From Desmonostoc vinosum HA7617-LM4 (GTDB lineage Bacteria > Cyanobacteriota > Cyanobacteriia > Cyanobacteriales > Nostocaceae): a stretch of DNA of 64,000 bases. Made by a program: the position numbers and the translations under genes. The stretch is taken from NCBI GenBank assembly GCA_019359515.1, contig JAHHHC010000005.1, forward strand, positions 1-64,000. The letters are read 5' to 3'. The notes beneath the pieces are model-generated. The model did not search any database. It saw nothing but the letters and a program-made list of their open reading frames with translations, and was not told the origin of the DNA. Below, in pieces: positions 54,148-63,012 of this stretch (its first letter is position 1; each line of letters opens with the position of its first letter).

Positions 54148-54864
54148 TTACAAATTGTCTGTGATAATTCCTTGCTCTTTGAGTTTAGCTAATAGTTCTT
54201 GATAGCGATCGCGCTCTTTTTCTAATTCTTGTAAAGCTGCTTCCTTTGCTTGACACTCCTGTTCTGCGCGTTCGCGTTCCTGTTCGCGTAACTGATCAAT
54301 TTCTACAGGTGTCAAAAACTTTTGTCCGTTGGGAGAAAAAATTTCTAGGGTATCCGGTGTGAGTTGAAAACGAATTCCCAAACGCGGACTTACCCAGCCA
54401 TTAATCTCTTCGATGACTTCAAAACTATCCTCAGAACGGAGCAAGCCATTTAAATCGTTCTTACCTGGATCATAAATATAATATTCTTCCACACCGTAAC
54501 GCTCATAAAACTGCAATTTTTTGGTCATTTCTTTGAGAGTGTTACCTGGCGATAGAATTTCAAATACTACCTGTGGGGGTATATTATCTTCATTCCACTG
54601 TAAATAGGAACCTCGTTTTCCTTTTGGTCTGCCAAAGGCTACCATTGTATCGGGCGCTTGTTTAATATTAGGGTTTCCTTGAACTGGATACCAAAACAAA
54701 TCTCCAGCGATAAACACATCTGATTGCGATGCAAATAAGATTTCTAAATTTTCTTTAATTTTGACAATCCATGTAAATTGTTCTGTATTGTCTGCCATTG
54801 GCTGTCCATCGCTTTGGGGGTAGATGATTTCGCTTGTAGTTTCTGGTGTGATTTGCTGTACCAT
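54148..54864 (-). CDS. Uma2-family (DUF820) putative endonuclease, copy 1
   Basis: A 238-residue Uma2-type protein. The core has KQAPDTMVAFGRP and PPQVVFEILSPGNTLKEM, holding the PD-(D/E)XK-type Asp and Glu; the C-terminal quarter is a charged coiled coil (QLREQERERAEQECQAKEA). The function of the family is not established. It is nearly identical to the copy at 54928-55644, including the upstream ribosome-binding region, and differs only in a few positions near the C-terminus (KEQGIITDNL versus KNQGIDTDSL). Confidence 0.85.
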   Translation of the reverse strand: MVQQITPETTSEIIYPQSDGQPMADNTEQFTWIVKIKENLEILFASQSDVFIAGDLFWYPVQGNPNIKQAPDTMVAFGRPKGKRGSYLQWNEDNIPPQVVFEILSPGNTLKEMTKKLQFYERYGVEEYYIYDPGKNDLNGLLRSEDSFEVIEEINGWVSPRLGIRFQLTPDTLEIFSPNGQKFLTPVEIDQLREQERERAEQECQAKEAALQELEKERDRYQELLAKLKEQGIITDNL

Positions 54865-54927
54865 TGTTGCACCTCCAAACTGTGGGATGATTGAATATTT
54901 ACTGTGATCAAATCACTTAACTTAGAA

Positions 54928-55644
54928 TTACAAACTATCTGTGTCAATTCCCTGGTTTTTCAGTTTAGCTAATAGTTCTTGATAGCGATCGCGCTCTTTT
55001 TCTAATTCTTGTAAAACTGCTTCCTTTGCTTGACACTCCTGTTCTGCGCGTTCGCGTTCCTGTTCGCGTAACTGATCAATTTCTACAGGTGTCAAAAACT
55101 TTTGTCCGTTGGGAGAAAAAATTTCTAGGGTATCCGGTGTGAGTTGAAAACGAATTCCCAAACGCGGACTTACCCAGCCATTAATCTCTTCGATGACTTC
55201 AAAACTATCCTCAGAACGGAGCAAGCCATTTAAATCGTTCTTACCTGGATCATAAATATAATATTCTTCCACACCGTAACGCTCATAAAACTGCAATTTT
55301 TTGGTCATTTCTTTGAGAGTGTTACCTGGCGATAGAATTTCAAATACTACCTGTGGGGGTATATTATCTTCATTCCACTGTAAATAGGAACCTCGTTTTC
55401 CTTTTGGTCTGCCAAAGGCTACCATTGTATCGGGCGCTTGTTTAATATTAGGGTTTCCTTGAACTGGATACCAAAACAAATCTCCAGCGATAAACACATC
55501 TGATTGCGATGCAAATAAGATTTCTAAATTTTCTTTAATTTTGACAATCCATGTAAATTGTTCTGTATTGTCTGCCATTGGCTGTCCATCGCTTTGAGGG
55601 TAGATGATTTCGCTTGTAGTTTCTGGTGTGATTTGCTGTACCAT
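54928..55644 (-). CDS. Uma2-family (DUF820) putative endonuclease, copy 2
   Basis: A 238-residue protein, duplicate of the gene at 54148-54864, with the same start and the same C-terminal coiled coil. The two genes sit head to tail with 63 bp between them (period 780 bp). Only a handful of bases differ, which indicates a recent duplication or gene conversion. Confidence 0.85.
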   Translation of the reverse strand: MVQQITPETTSEIIYPQSDGQPMADNTEQFTWIVKIKENLEILFASQSDVFIAGDLFWYPVQGNPNIKQAPDTMVAFGRPKGKRGSYLQWNEDNIPPQVVFEILSPGNTLKEMTKKLQFYERYGVEEYYIYDPGKNDLNGLLRSEDSFEVIEEINGWVSPRLGIRFQLTPDTLEIFSPNGQKFLTPVEIDQLREQERERAEQECQAKEAVLQELEKERDRYQELLAKLKNQGIDTDSL

Positions 55645-55735
55645 TGTTGCACCTCCAAGTGTGGGGTTTTTTAGCTGATATTTCTAGTTGAGCCAGAAGC
55701 GATGCCTCATTGTTAGAAAATAACTTCAGTTAATT

Positions 55736-56968
55736 TTATGGAATCTTCAGATTTTCTGCACCTTGAGTAACCTTTGCAGAGTCGATGCGATCGCCTTGCT
55801 GAATTTTGTTCACTATATCAATACCTTCAGTAACATAGCCAAAAACAGCATAGTTCCCATCTAAAAAACTCAGATCCGCCAAGGCAAAGTAAAATTGGGA
55901 AGATGCAGAATCTGATTGGCTTCCTCGCGCCATTGCAACTGCACCAAGTTTATGTGCTAGAACAGGTGTCTGGGTAATGGTCTTACCATAAACTGGTGCG
56001 GCAGAACCTTTTGGTTTAATTTCTAATGGTATGTAACGCTGATTCCCAGTTTTTGCATCAATATAAACACCTGTTCCCAATCTACTAGCTGGAAGTTTCA
56101 GGTTTTTACTTTGTGGATCGCCTCCTTGCGCCACAAATGGTTGGGGTTCGCGCACAACTCGATGGAAAGACAACCCATCATAGACACCCTTTTGAACTAA
56201 GTCTACGAAATTACCAGCTGTAATTGGGGCATTAGTACCATCCACTTCGATAGTAATTGGCAAACCTTTAACCCTCATCACTACCGTAGCTTTACCTTCC
56301 AGCCGTGGTAAATCTCTTATTCCCGGAATACTCTCACGATCATTTTTAGATGCAGAAGCAGTTGGAGTTATAGCTTCTGCTTCTGTGGTTTTGGTTGTAG
56401 CAATAGGTTGAGAGATTGGACTACTAGTTTTAGTAGATTCAGTCGATTGTTGAGAATGCTGTGCTGTCAACCAAAAACCTACTGTACTCACTACGGCAAT
56501 ACAAGCGACAACTATCAAGGTTTTTTGTTTATTATCAACTGATATTGGAACTTTACTTTGTCCTGGGAGTGCTGAGGACTGAACTAAAGGTGTGATGGGT
56601 TGAATTGATGGTATTGGTTGTGCATGTAAATCTTGTAAAACTTCCTCCACAGATTGATAACGCTGCTGATGATTCTCTTGCAGCAACTTGTCAAGAATCT
56701 GTTCTAATTCCTGACTTATCGGCTGCTGTAAACGCTGTCGCCAAATCTTAACCCAGCCGTAAGCTTGTGTTTTCCAAAGTTCCCAAGGGTGAATTCCACT
56801 CAATAAATGAAAACAAGTCACACCCAAACTATATAAATCACTTGCAGGATAAGCTTCTCCAGCCTGCATTTGTTCCAGCGATGCATAACCAAAAGAACCA
56901 ATCATAGTTCCTTGTGCAGTCATGACTGTGCTTCGTAGGGAAATGTATCTATTATCGCTTAAGCACAA
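55736..56968 (-). pseudogene. 5'-truncated Ser/Thr kinase fused to cyclophilin-type peptidyl-prolyl isomerase
   Basis: The reading frame (410 residues from a TTG) starts in the middle of a protein kinase: [18 protein letters not shown] and [21 protein letters not shown] are the activation-segment and later lobes, but the Gly loop, catalytic Lys and HRD motif are absent. A transmembrane helix follows ([18 protein letters not shown]), then a complete cyclophilin domain ([20 protein letters not shown]) that could still work outside the membrane. An ATG at 56920 could start a kinase-stub/cyclophilin protein. Upstream sequence shows no kinase N-terminus, so the 5' part was lost. Confidence 0.75.
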
Positions 56969-57138
56969 CCTACTCTTAGTAGAAACCGCAAAATCAAGCT
57001 TTATTATTACTGATGATATGGAAGCGATGCGATCGCTATTGCATCATCCTAGTCTTAAATGGAATACTATAGTCCCCACTCGCTACAGCAGATGGAACAC
57101 AAACACAGGAAAATATTCATATTTTATTGCTGTGATGC

Positions 57139-57996
57139 CTACGGCTGGCTGCGTTTAGGCGTTTCCTGTTCTAGTTGCTGGACTTGTGTAACATCTAAGT
57201 CTAACGCCTGCGCTATCTGTTCTTCAGTCAAACCCAATGCTAAAAGCTTAGGTATAGCTTCTAATTTTGCCTCAAACCGACCTTCTTGTTTACCTTCTTG
57301 TCTACCTTCTTGTTTACCTTCTTGTTTGCCTTCTTGTTTACCTTCTTCTCTAGCTTCTTGATAAACCCGCGTTTGCTTCAATTCACTGAGACTAAACATT
57401 GCTTCTATCTCCTGGCGATTCATTTTTGGAAACTTATAAACTAAGATTGTTTCAATTAATTCTAGTAATTGTTGTTTTGGTAATTGTAAATTTACTGCTT
57501 GCTGGGTGCGGTTGATTAATTCCCTGGCGGTGTTAATGGCTGTATTTTCCTCTTCTATAATTAATTTTATCGTAGCAATGCCTAGTGGCAGTGATGCAGT
57601 TGAACCTAGTTCATTCAAGTAAATTATACTGATTCGCTGACTTTGGAAGAATTCTAAAAAATCTTCTTTCTCACCTGTATCTATATCTGAGCTTGGATAA
57701 ATCACCACTCCTCGCCAAGGGTTTTTTCGTTTATTTTGGCGTAAGTATAAAGCTATTTCTGATACTAAGCGCAAGTAAATGTCTGGGTCTGATTGAAATT
57801 GCACTTCCACAAAATAAATTGGGCTTATTTTCTCTGGAGTGGGCAGAAATACACCATCAATTCTAAAGGCTGTTTGTTTGATTTCAACTGAAGCAAATTG
57901 ATAGATATTGGCAGTTTCGGGAGGGTTGCCAATTAGTTCAAAGAAGATGCTGGGAAACTCTTGAAATAGGCGATAAAATATGCTGTCGGTTTTCAC
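57139..57996 (-). CDS. DUF2887 / Rpn-like putative nuclease
   Basis: A 285-residue protein. It starts MKTDSIFYRLFQEFPSIFFE, which is typical of DUF2887/Rpn-like proteins, and has a PD-(D/E)XK-type core (FRIDGVFLP and YFVEVQFQ). The C-terminal part carries six or seven EGKQ repeats (EGKQEGKQEGKQEGRQEGKQ), which are prone to slippage. The GTG at 57996 is chosen over a GTG three codons upstream by family start. It may cut DNA and promote recombination as Rpn proteins do; inferred from family. Confidence 0.8.
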   Translation of the reverse strand: MKTDSIFYRLFQEFPSIFFELIGNPPETANIYQFASVEIKQTAFRIDGVFLPTPEKISPIYFVEVQFQSDPDIYLRLVSEIALYLRQNKRKNPWRGVVIYPSSDIDTGEKEDFLEFFQSQRISIIYLNELGSTASLPLGIATIKLIIEEENTAINTARELINRTQQAVNLQLPKQQLLELIETILVYKFPKMNRQEIEAMFSLSELKQTRVYQEAREEGKQEGKQEGKQEGRQEGKQEGRFEAKLEAIPKLLALGLTEEQIAQALDLDVTQVQQLEQETPKRSQP

Positions 57997-58177
57997 TGCC
58001 GTCACACACCCTACGTTGCTACTGGTTTAATTATGGCAACTGGATAATCAGGGTGTTTGTATTTAGATATTGCTCAGTATAAATCGCGATAGTCTTGATT
58101 TAAGGAGCGATTTTTTGAGTTTGCTGTGGGTGTTGCGATCGCTTATGCTAAATTCAGCCTGATTTCAATCATCTTCT

Positions 58178-58816
58178 GTGAACAAAACCCGCGAACCGTT
58201 TATTAGTTTGGCCCTCTACCATGCCTTTAAATGGTCTATAGTCAGTCCCATGCTTCACGCTTACTTTCGGGGCAAGATTTATGGCGCGGAAAATATTCCT
58301 CAATCAGGGCCACTCCTGGTAGTTAGCAATCATGCTAGTTACTTTGACCCTCCGATTGTCTCAAATTGCGTACGTCGCCCTGTGGCATACATGGCCAAGG
58401 AAGAATTATTTAAAGTCCCGGTTTTGGCACAAGCAATTAAATTATACGGCGCGTACCCAGTCAGTCGGGGAAGTACTGATCGTACTACCATCCGTGCCGC
58501 CCTAGAATACCTAGAGAACGGCTGGGCTGTTGGCGTTTTCTTACAAGGTACTCGCACACCCGATGGTAAGATTACACAGCCAAAAAGAGGTGCATTGCTA
58601 CTAGCCGCGAAAGCAAAAGCACCGATACTACCTGTAAGTTTGTGGGGTAGTGAGAAAATTTTACCAAAAGGCTCGTCAATACCTCGTGCAGTTCCCCTCA
58701 CCATTAGAATTGGGCAGTTAATTGATGCTCCTACTTCCAGCAATAAAGAAGAATTAGAAGCAATTACCCAAAAGTGCGCCGCAGTTATTAACGAAATGCA
58801 TGATTTAGGGCGATGA
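58178..58816 (+). CDS. plsC: 1-acyl-sn-glycerol-3-phosphate acyltransferase (PlsC-like)
   Basis: A 212-residue lysophosphatidate acyltransferase-type protein. The HX4D motif is VVSNHASYFDPP; the second motif usually EGTR reads QGTRTPDG. The start is the GTG at 58178. It makes phosphatidic acid from the lyso form at the membrane. It is a stand-alone gene after a repeat-poor spacer; the next gene follows after about 210 bp of repeats. Confidence 0.87.
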   Translation: MNKTREPFISLALYHAFKWSIVSPMLHAYFRGKIYGAENIPQSGPLLVVSNHASYFDPPIVSNCVRRPVAYMAKEELFKVPVLAQAIKLYGAYPVSRGSTDRTTIRAALEYLENGWAVGVFLQGTRTPDGKITQPKRGALLLAAKAKAPILPVSLWGSEKILPKGSSIPRAVPLTIRIGQLIDAPTSSNKEELEAITQKCAAVINEMHDLGR

Positions 58817-59029
58817 GTTAGACACAAAGGATTATGCTTTAAGAAGGTGGCGATCGCTACTTCATTTCTATATGTTTAAAATCAATTACTCTATGAAAGG
58901 GAATAGGGAACAGGCTTTGCTGGGTAAAGAGAAAAGGGAAAGGAGAAAGGAACAGATTCTTTCCTTTTCCCTAACTAGTCCCCAGTACCCAGTCCCCAAT
59001 CCCCAGTCCCCAATTCCCCTAAACAAGAT

Positions 59030-60067
59030 ATGAGCGGCCTTGAAGCCAAGAATTTTTGGGATAAATTAAACAATCTGGCGTTAGTCCGCTTTTTGCTTTT
59101 AGTTGCATCTGGCTGGGCAATTGTACAGCTTTTAGGTTACTTTGAAGCGGTTATCGTTATTTTTACTTTCGCTGCAATTTTAGCTTTTTTACTTAGCTAT
59201 CCTGTACAGTGGCTAAAGCATTTTTTGCCTCACAGTGTTGCAGTTGTTGTAGTTTTCTTGCTGAGTATTGTGATTCTCGGCGGTTCTGCAATTACTGTAG
59301 GTATCACAGTTCTATCTCAAGGGCAACAATTAATTGATAGCGTAACTGCCTTTTTGAATTCTTTAATACCTTTAGTACAGCGACTAGAAGCATTTTTACA
59401 AAGTCGGAATCTGCAAATAGATTTAAGTTTCATTGAAGAACAATTAAGAAATCAAGCTCTCTCAAGTTTGGTGACAAGCTTAGCTATTTTACAAGGATTT
59501 TTGACTAACTTTGTCACTTTTATTTTGATTGCAGTTGTGGCTTTCTTCATGTTATTAGATGGAGAAAAACTATGGAATTTTATATTAAAAATAGTACCTA
59601 AACAACGCCGTAACAGATTCACAAACATTATTAGGCGTTCATTTTTGGGATTTTTTCGAGGGCAGCTATTACTAAGTTTATTTCTCACAAGCTCGACTTT
59701 CTTAGTTTTTTTAGTGTTAAATGTCCCCTTTGCTTTGGTATTATCAGTAATAATTGGTTTAGTTGATATCATTCCTGGTATAGGAGCTACATTAGGCGTC
59801 AGCATTGTTACTCTAATTGTCTTATCTCAAGGTGTTTGGCTAGCATTAAAAGTATTAATAGCTTGTATTATTCTTCAGCAAATACAAGATAACTTGATTT
59901 CACCTCGAATTATGCAAGGTGCGCTCAATCTTAATCCTGTAGTCGTATTCTTTGCTTTGTTAGTAGGTGCAAGAGTAGCTGGATTATTAGGTATTTTTAT
60001 ATCTATCCCAATTGCTGGAGTCATTGTATCTTTGTTTGAAATCGATGAAATGAAATCAGAAGTTTAG
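59030..60067 (+). CDS. AI-2E family (PerM-like) transporter
   Basis: A 345-residue membrane protein with seven or eight hydrophobic segments. The family signatures are the long central amphipathic region and the late GLVDIIPGIGATLGVSIVTL, followed by NLISPRIMQGALNLNPVVVF. Members move small molecules such as autoinducer-2 or ions; the substrate here is unknown. The 58817-59029 spacer contains CCCCAGTCCCC-type repeats. The ATG at 59030 is used. Confidence 0.88.
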   Translation: MSGLEAKNFWDKLNNLALVRFLLLVASGWAIVQLLGYFEAVIVIFTFAAILAFLLSYPVQWLKHFLPHSVAVVVVFLLSIVILGGSAITVGITVLSQGQQLIDSVTAFLNSLIPLVQRLEAFLQSRNLQIDLSFIEEQLRNQALSSLVTSLAILQGFLTNFVTFILIAVVAFFMLLDGEKLWNFILKIVPKQRRNRFTNIIRRSFLGFFRGQLLLSLFLTSSTFLVFLVLNVPFALVLSVIIGLVDIIPGIGATLGVSIVTLIVLSQGVWLALKVLIACIILQQIQDNLISPRIMQGALNLNPVVVFFALLVGARVAGLLGIFISIPIAGVIVSLFEIDEMKSEV

Positions 60068-60152
60068 GGTTTGGGTACTGGGGATTGGTCAAGAGATTAA
60101 TTAGAGAAAACCCCAATAACAAAAAATAACCAAAAATCAACCTGAGAAAATC

Positions 60153-60449
60153 ATGTCAGATTTAAGAACACAATTAAAAGAGGCCGTAGATGAAGCAGAA
60201 TGGGAGTGGTTAATTCCCCATGCACAGCGAGATGCAATAATTTTAGTAGCAGATGACCTAGACTTGTTGGATGTTGGGGTAGCGATCGCTAATGATCAAC
60301 TGACCTCAGTACAACAGTGGATTGATGAGCAATTACTCACTAAACCCACAGTAGTACAGTTGGGAGAATGGAATAGTAATCTTAGCAAGCGATTTAATAC
60401 TCTGATCATCCAGCCCTACGTTCTCGTGCAAGAAATAGCTGCCGCATAA
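60153..60449 (+). CDS. DUF2288 family protein
   Basis: A 98-residue protein that matches DUF2288: WEWLIPHAQRDAIILVADDL and then LLDVGVAIANDQ. It is small, acidic and soluble. The function is unknown. It lies about 55 bp upstream of mutS2 on the same strand, possibly in one transcript. Confidence 0.87.
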   Translation: MSDLRTQLKEAVDEAEWEWLIPHAQRDAIILVADDLDLLDVGVAIANDQLTSVQQWIDEQLLTKPTVVQLGEWNSNLSKRFNTLIIQPYVLVQEIAAA

Positions 60450-60503
60450 GTTTCATAGCACGGCTAGAATTGTTACGATAATTTCAGATTAGATAATGAA
60501 GCC

Positions 60504-62984
60504 TTGATCCAGTCTGAAACCCTAGAACTATTAGAATGGTCTCGCCTCTGCCAGCACCTTGCGACGTTTGCAGCAACCAAATTGGGGGCGACGGTTGCGC
60601 GTTCTCTAAAAATCCCTGCATCTCAGGTGGAAAGCGAACAGTTGTTAAAGCAAACCAAAGAAGTCTACCAACTAGAAAGTCGTCTAACTACAGGACTCTC
60701 ATTTGAAGGAATTCAAGATATTGGGGATTCCCTAGAACGAGCAGAACTCAGCGGCATTTTAGCAGGAGATGAACTGTTAGCGATCGCCACTACCCTTGCT
60801 GGTGCAAGAAATTTACGCCGTATAATCGACAACCAAGAGGATTTACCAATATTGACGGAGTTGGTTGCCGATTTGCGGACTTATCCAGAACTAGAACAGG
60901 AAATCCACCGTTGTATCGATGAACGGGCACAGGTAACTGATCGTGCGAGCCAAAAACTAGGTGATATTCGCACAGATTTGCGGCGATTACGCAGCCAAAT
61001 TACTCAAAAATTGCAAAATATTTTACAAGCAAAATCAGGAGCAGTTCAAGAACAATTAATTACGCAACGGGGCGATCGCTTTGTCATTCCCGTGAAAGCA
61101 CCGCAAAAAGACGCGATTCCCGGTATTGTTCACGATACCTCTACGAGTGGGGCCACACTCTATATCGAACCTAATTCTGTCGTGCCGATGGGCAACCAAC
61201 TCCGGCAAACACTCAGAAGAGAACAAGCCGAAGAGGAAGCGATTCGGCGGGTTTTAACAGAACAGATAGCAGCAGTTAAGCCCGATTTAGAAAGGTTGTT
61301 AGCAATTGCCACAACATTAGATTTGGCAACCGCTAAATCCCGTTATAGTTTTTGGCTACAAGCCAATCCGCCTAGATTCATTCAGCGAGAAGAACAAGAA
61401 ATCATTACCCTGCGGAATTTACGGCATCCTCTATTAGTCTGGCAGCAACAACATGAACAAGGTCAACCAGTTGTCCCCGTAGATTTACTTATCAGTCCAC
61501 ATATTCGGGTAGTGACAATTACTGGCCCAAACACTGGTGGTAAAACTGTCACCTTGAAAACCTTGGGCTTAGCAGCCTTAATGGCCAAAGTGGGCTTATT
61601 TATCCCTGCCCGCGAACCAGTAGAAATCCCTTGGTTTGATCAAGTACTCGCGGATATTGGCGATGAACAATCCCTACAGCAAAGCTTATCCACCTTCTCT
61701 GGCCATATCCGTCGCATTAGTCGGATTTTGAATGCGTTGGGGAATGGGGAATTGGGAATGGGGAATGGGGAATTGAGTATTAATTATTCTCCCCTGCTCC
61801 CTGCTCCCTGCTCCCCTGCTTCCTCATCTCCCGACTCCCGACTCCCGACTCCCCACTCCCTCGTCCTACTCGATGAAGTCGGTGCGGGAACCGATCCCGC
61901 CGAAGGTAGTGCTTTGGCGATCGCTCTACTACAATATTTAGCTAACCATGCCCAGTTAACTATTGCCACCACTCACTTTGGCGAACTCAAAGCCCTTAAA
62001 TACGAGGATGAACGCTTTGAAAATGCTTCTGTGGAATTTGATGAAAGTACTCTATCGCCAACTTATCGTTTACTGTGGGGCATACCTGGGCGTTCCAATG
62101 CCTTGACAATTGCTTTGCGTTTGGGGCTGAAACCGGAAGTCATCGAACAAGCAAAAACCCAAGTGGGAGAAGCGACAGACGAAGTTAACCAAGTGATTGC
62201 TGGCTTAGAAGCCCAACGTCGCCGTCAAGAAACCAAAGCCGCTGAAGCTCAAAATTTACTACAGCAAGCAGAACGGTTGTATAAACAAGTATCCGCCAAA
62301 GCCTCAGCCTTAGAGGAAAGAGAAGCGACGCTAAAGGCTTCGCAAGAAGTAGCAGTCCAACAAGCGATCGCCCAAGCCAAAAGTGAAATCGCCCAAGTGA
62401 TTCGCCGCTTGCAGCAAGGTACGCCCACAGCCCAAGATGCCCAACAAGCAACCAACGCCTTAAATCAAATAGCCCAACAATATCAGCCAACAGCGCCAGC
62501 TAAACCCAAAGTTGGATTTATGCCCAAAGTAGGCGATCGCGTCCGCATTGCCAAGTTGGGGCAAACAGCAGAAGTAATCACCGCCCCCAATGATGATGGG
62601 GAATTAACTGTCCGCTTTGGCATCATGAAAATGACAGTGCAGCTACAAGACGTAGAATCTCTAGATGGGCAAAAACCAGAACCAATCGTCAAGCCCAAAA
62701 CAGCCCCAGCAGTAGTAACACCACCGCAACCAACCCCAGCAATTCGCACCTCCAAAAACACCATCGACTTGCGTGGTAAACGAGTAGCTGATGCCGAATT
62801 GCTCATAGATAAAGCCATTTCCGAAGCCACAGGGCCAGTATGGATTATTCACGGACATGGTACTGGGAAGTTACGCCAAGGTGTTCACGCCTTTTTACAA
62901 CAGCACCCCAGAGTCAGCCACCACGAACCAGCAGAACAAGCCGATGGTGGTAGTGGTGTTACAGTTGCTCATGTTAGGGAATAG
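60504..62984 (+). CDS. mutS2: MutS2 family endonuclease/ATPase with an in-frame repeat insertion
   Basis: An 826-residue MutS2. Core domain (1-330), ATPase with Walker A GPNTGGKT at about 344-351 and Walker B LVLLDEVGAGTDP at about 453-465, a long coiled coil (550-640), and the C-terminal Smr nuclease domain with IDLRGKRVADAE and HGHGTGKLRQG. It starts at a TTG (60504); the nearest ATG is out of frame. Between Walker A and B, residues about 412-452 are encoded by a repeat of intergenic type (61738-61861) that keeps the frame. Proposed roles are in recombination control and ribosome rescue. Confidence 0.92.
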   Translation: MIQSETLELLEWSRLCQHLATFAATKLGATVARSLKIPASQVESEQLLKQTKEVYQLESRLTTGLSFEGIQDIGDSLERAELSGILAGDELLAIATTLAGARNLRRIIDNQEDLPILTELVADLRTYPELEQEIHRCIDERAQVTDRASQKLGDIRTDLRRLRSQITQKLQNILQAKSGAVQEQLITQRGDRFVIPVKAPQKDAIPGIVHDTSTSGATLYIEPNSVVPMGNQLRQTLRREQAEEEAIRRVLTEQIAAVKPDLERLLAIATTLDLATAKSRYSFWLQANPPRFIQREEQEIITLRNLRHPLLVWQQQHEQGQPVVPVDLLISPHIRVVTITGPNTGGKTVTLKTLGLAALMAKVGLFIPAREPVEIPWFDQVLADIGDEQSLQQSLSTFSGHIRRISRILNALGNGELGMGNGELSINYSPLLPAPCSPASSSPDSRLPTPHSLVLLDEVGAGTDPAEGSALAIALLQYLANHAQLTIATTHFGELKALKYEDERFENASVEFDESTLSPTYRLLWGIPGRSNALTIALRLGLKPEVIEQAKTQVGEATDEVNQVIAGLEAQRRRQETKAAEAQNLLQQAERLYKQVSAKASALEEREATLKASQEVAVQQAIAQAKSEIAQVIRRLQQGTPTAQDAQQATNALNQIAQQYQPTAPAKPKVGFMPKVGDRVRIAKLGQTAEVITAPNDDGELTVRFGIMKMTVQLQDVESLDGQKPEPIVKPKTAPAVVTPPQPTPAIRTSKNTIDLRGKRVADAELLIDKAISEATGPVWIIHGHGTGKLRQGVHAFLQQHPRVSHHEPAEQADGGSGVTVAHVRE
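61738..61861. repeat. Intergenic-type repeat inserted within mutS2
   Basis: First half: GGGGAATGGGGAATTGGG-type units; second half: CTGCTCCCTG and CCCGACTCCCGACTCC units, which can pair as a G-rich/C-rich hairpin. About 120 bp, in frame. The same repeat types are found between genes elsewhere in the window (e.g. 42060-42180, 51105-51150). Confidence 0.85.
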
Positions 62985-63012
62985 GGAATGGGGAACTCGG
63001 GGGTAACGCTCC

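Larger units (their letters stand above)
54148..55665. repeat. Tandem gene duplication, 780-bp period
   Basis: Two copies of the Uma2 gene and its upstream GGAGGTGCAACA leader. The copies agree across almost the full length; the divergent parts are the outer ends. Confidence 0.9.
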
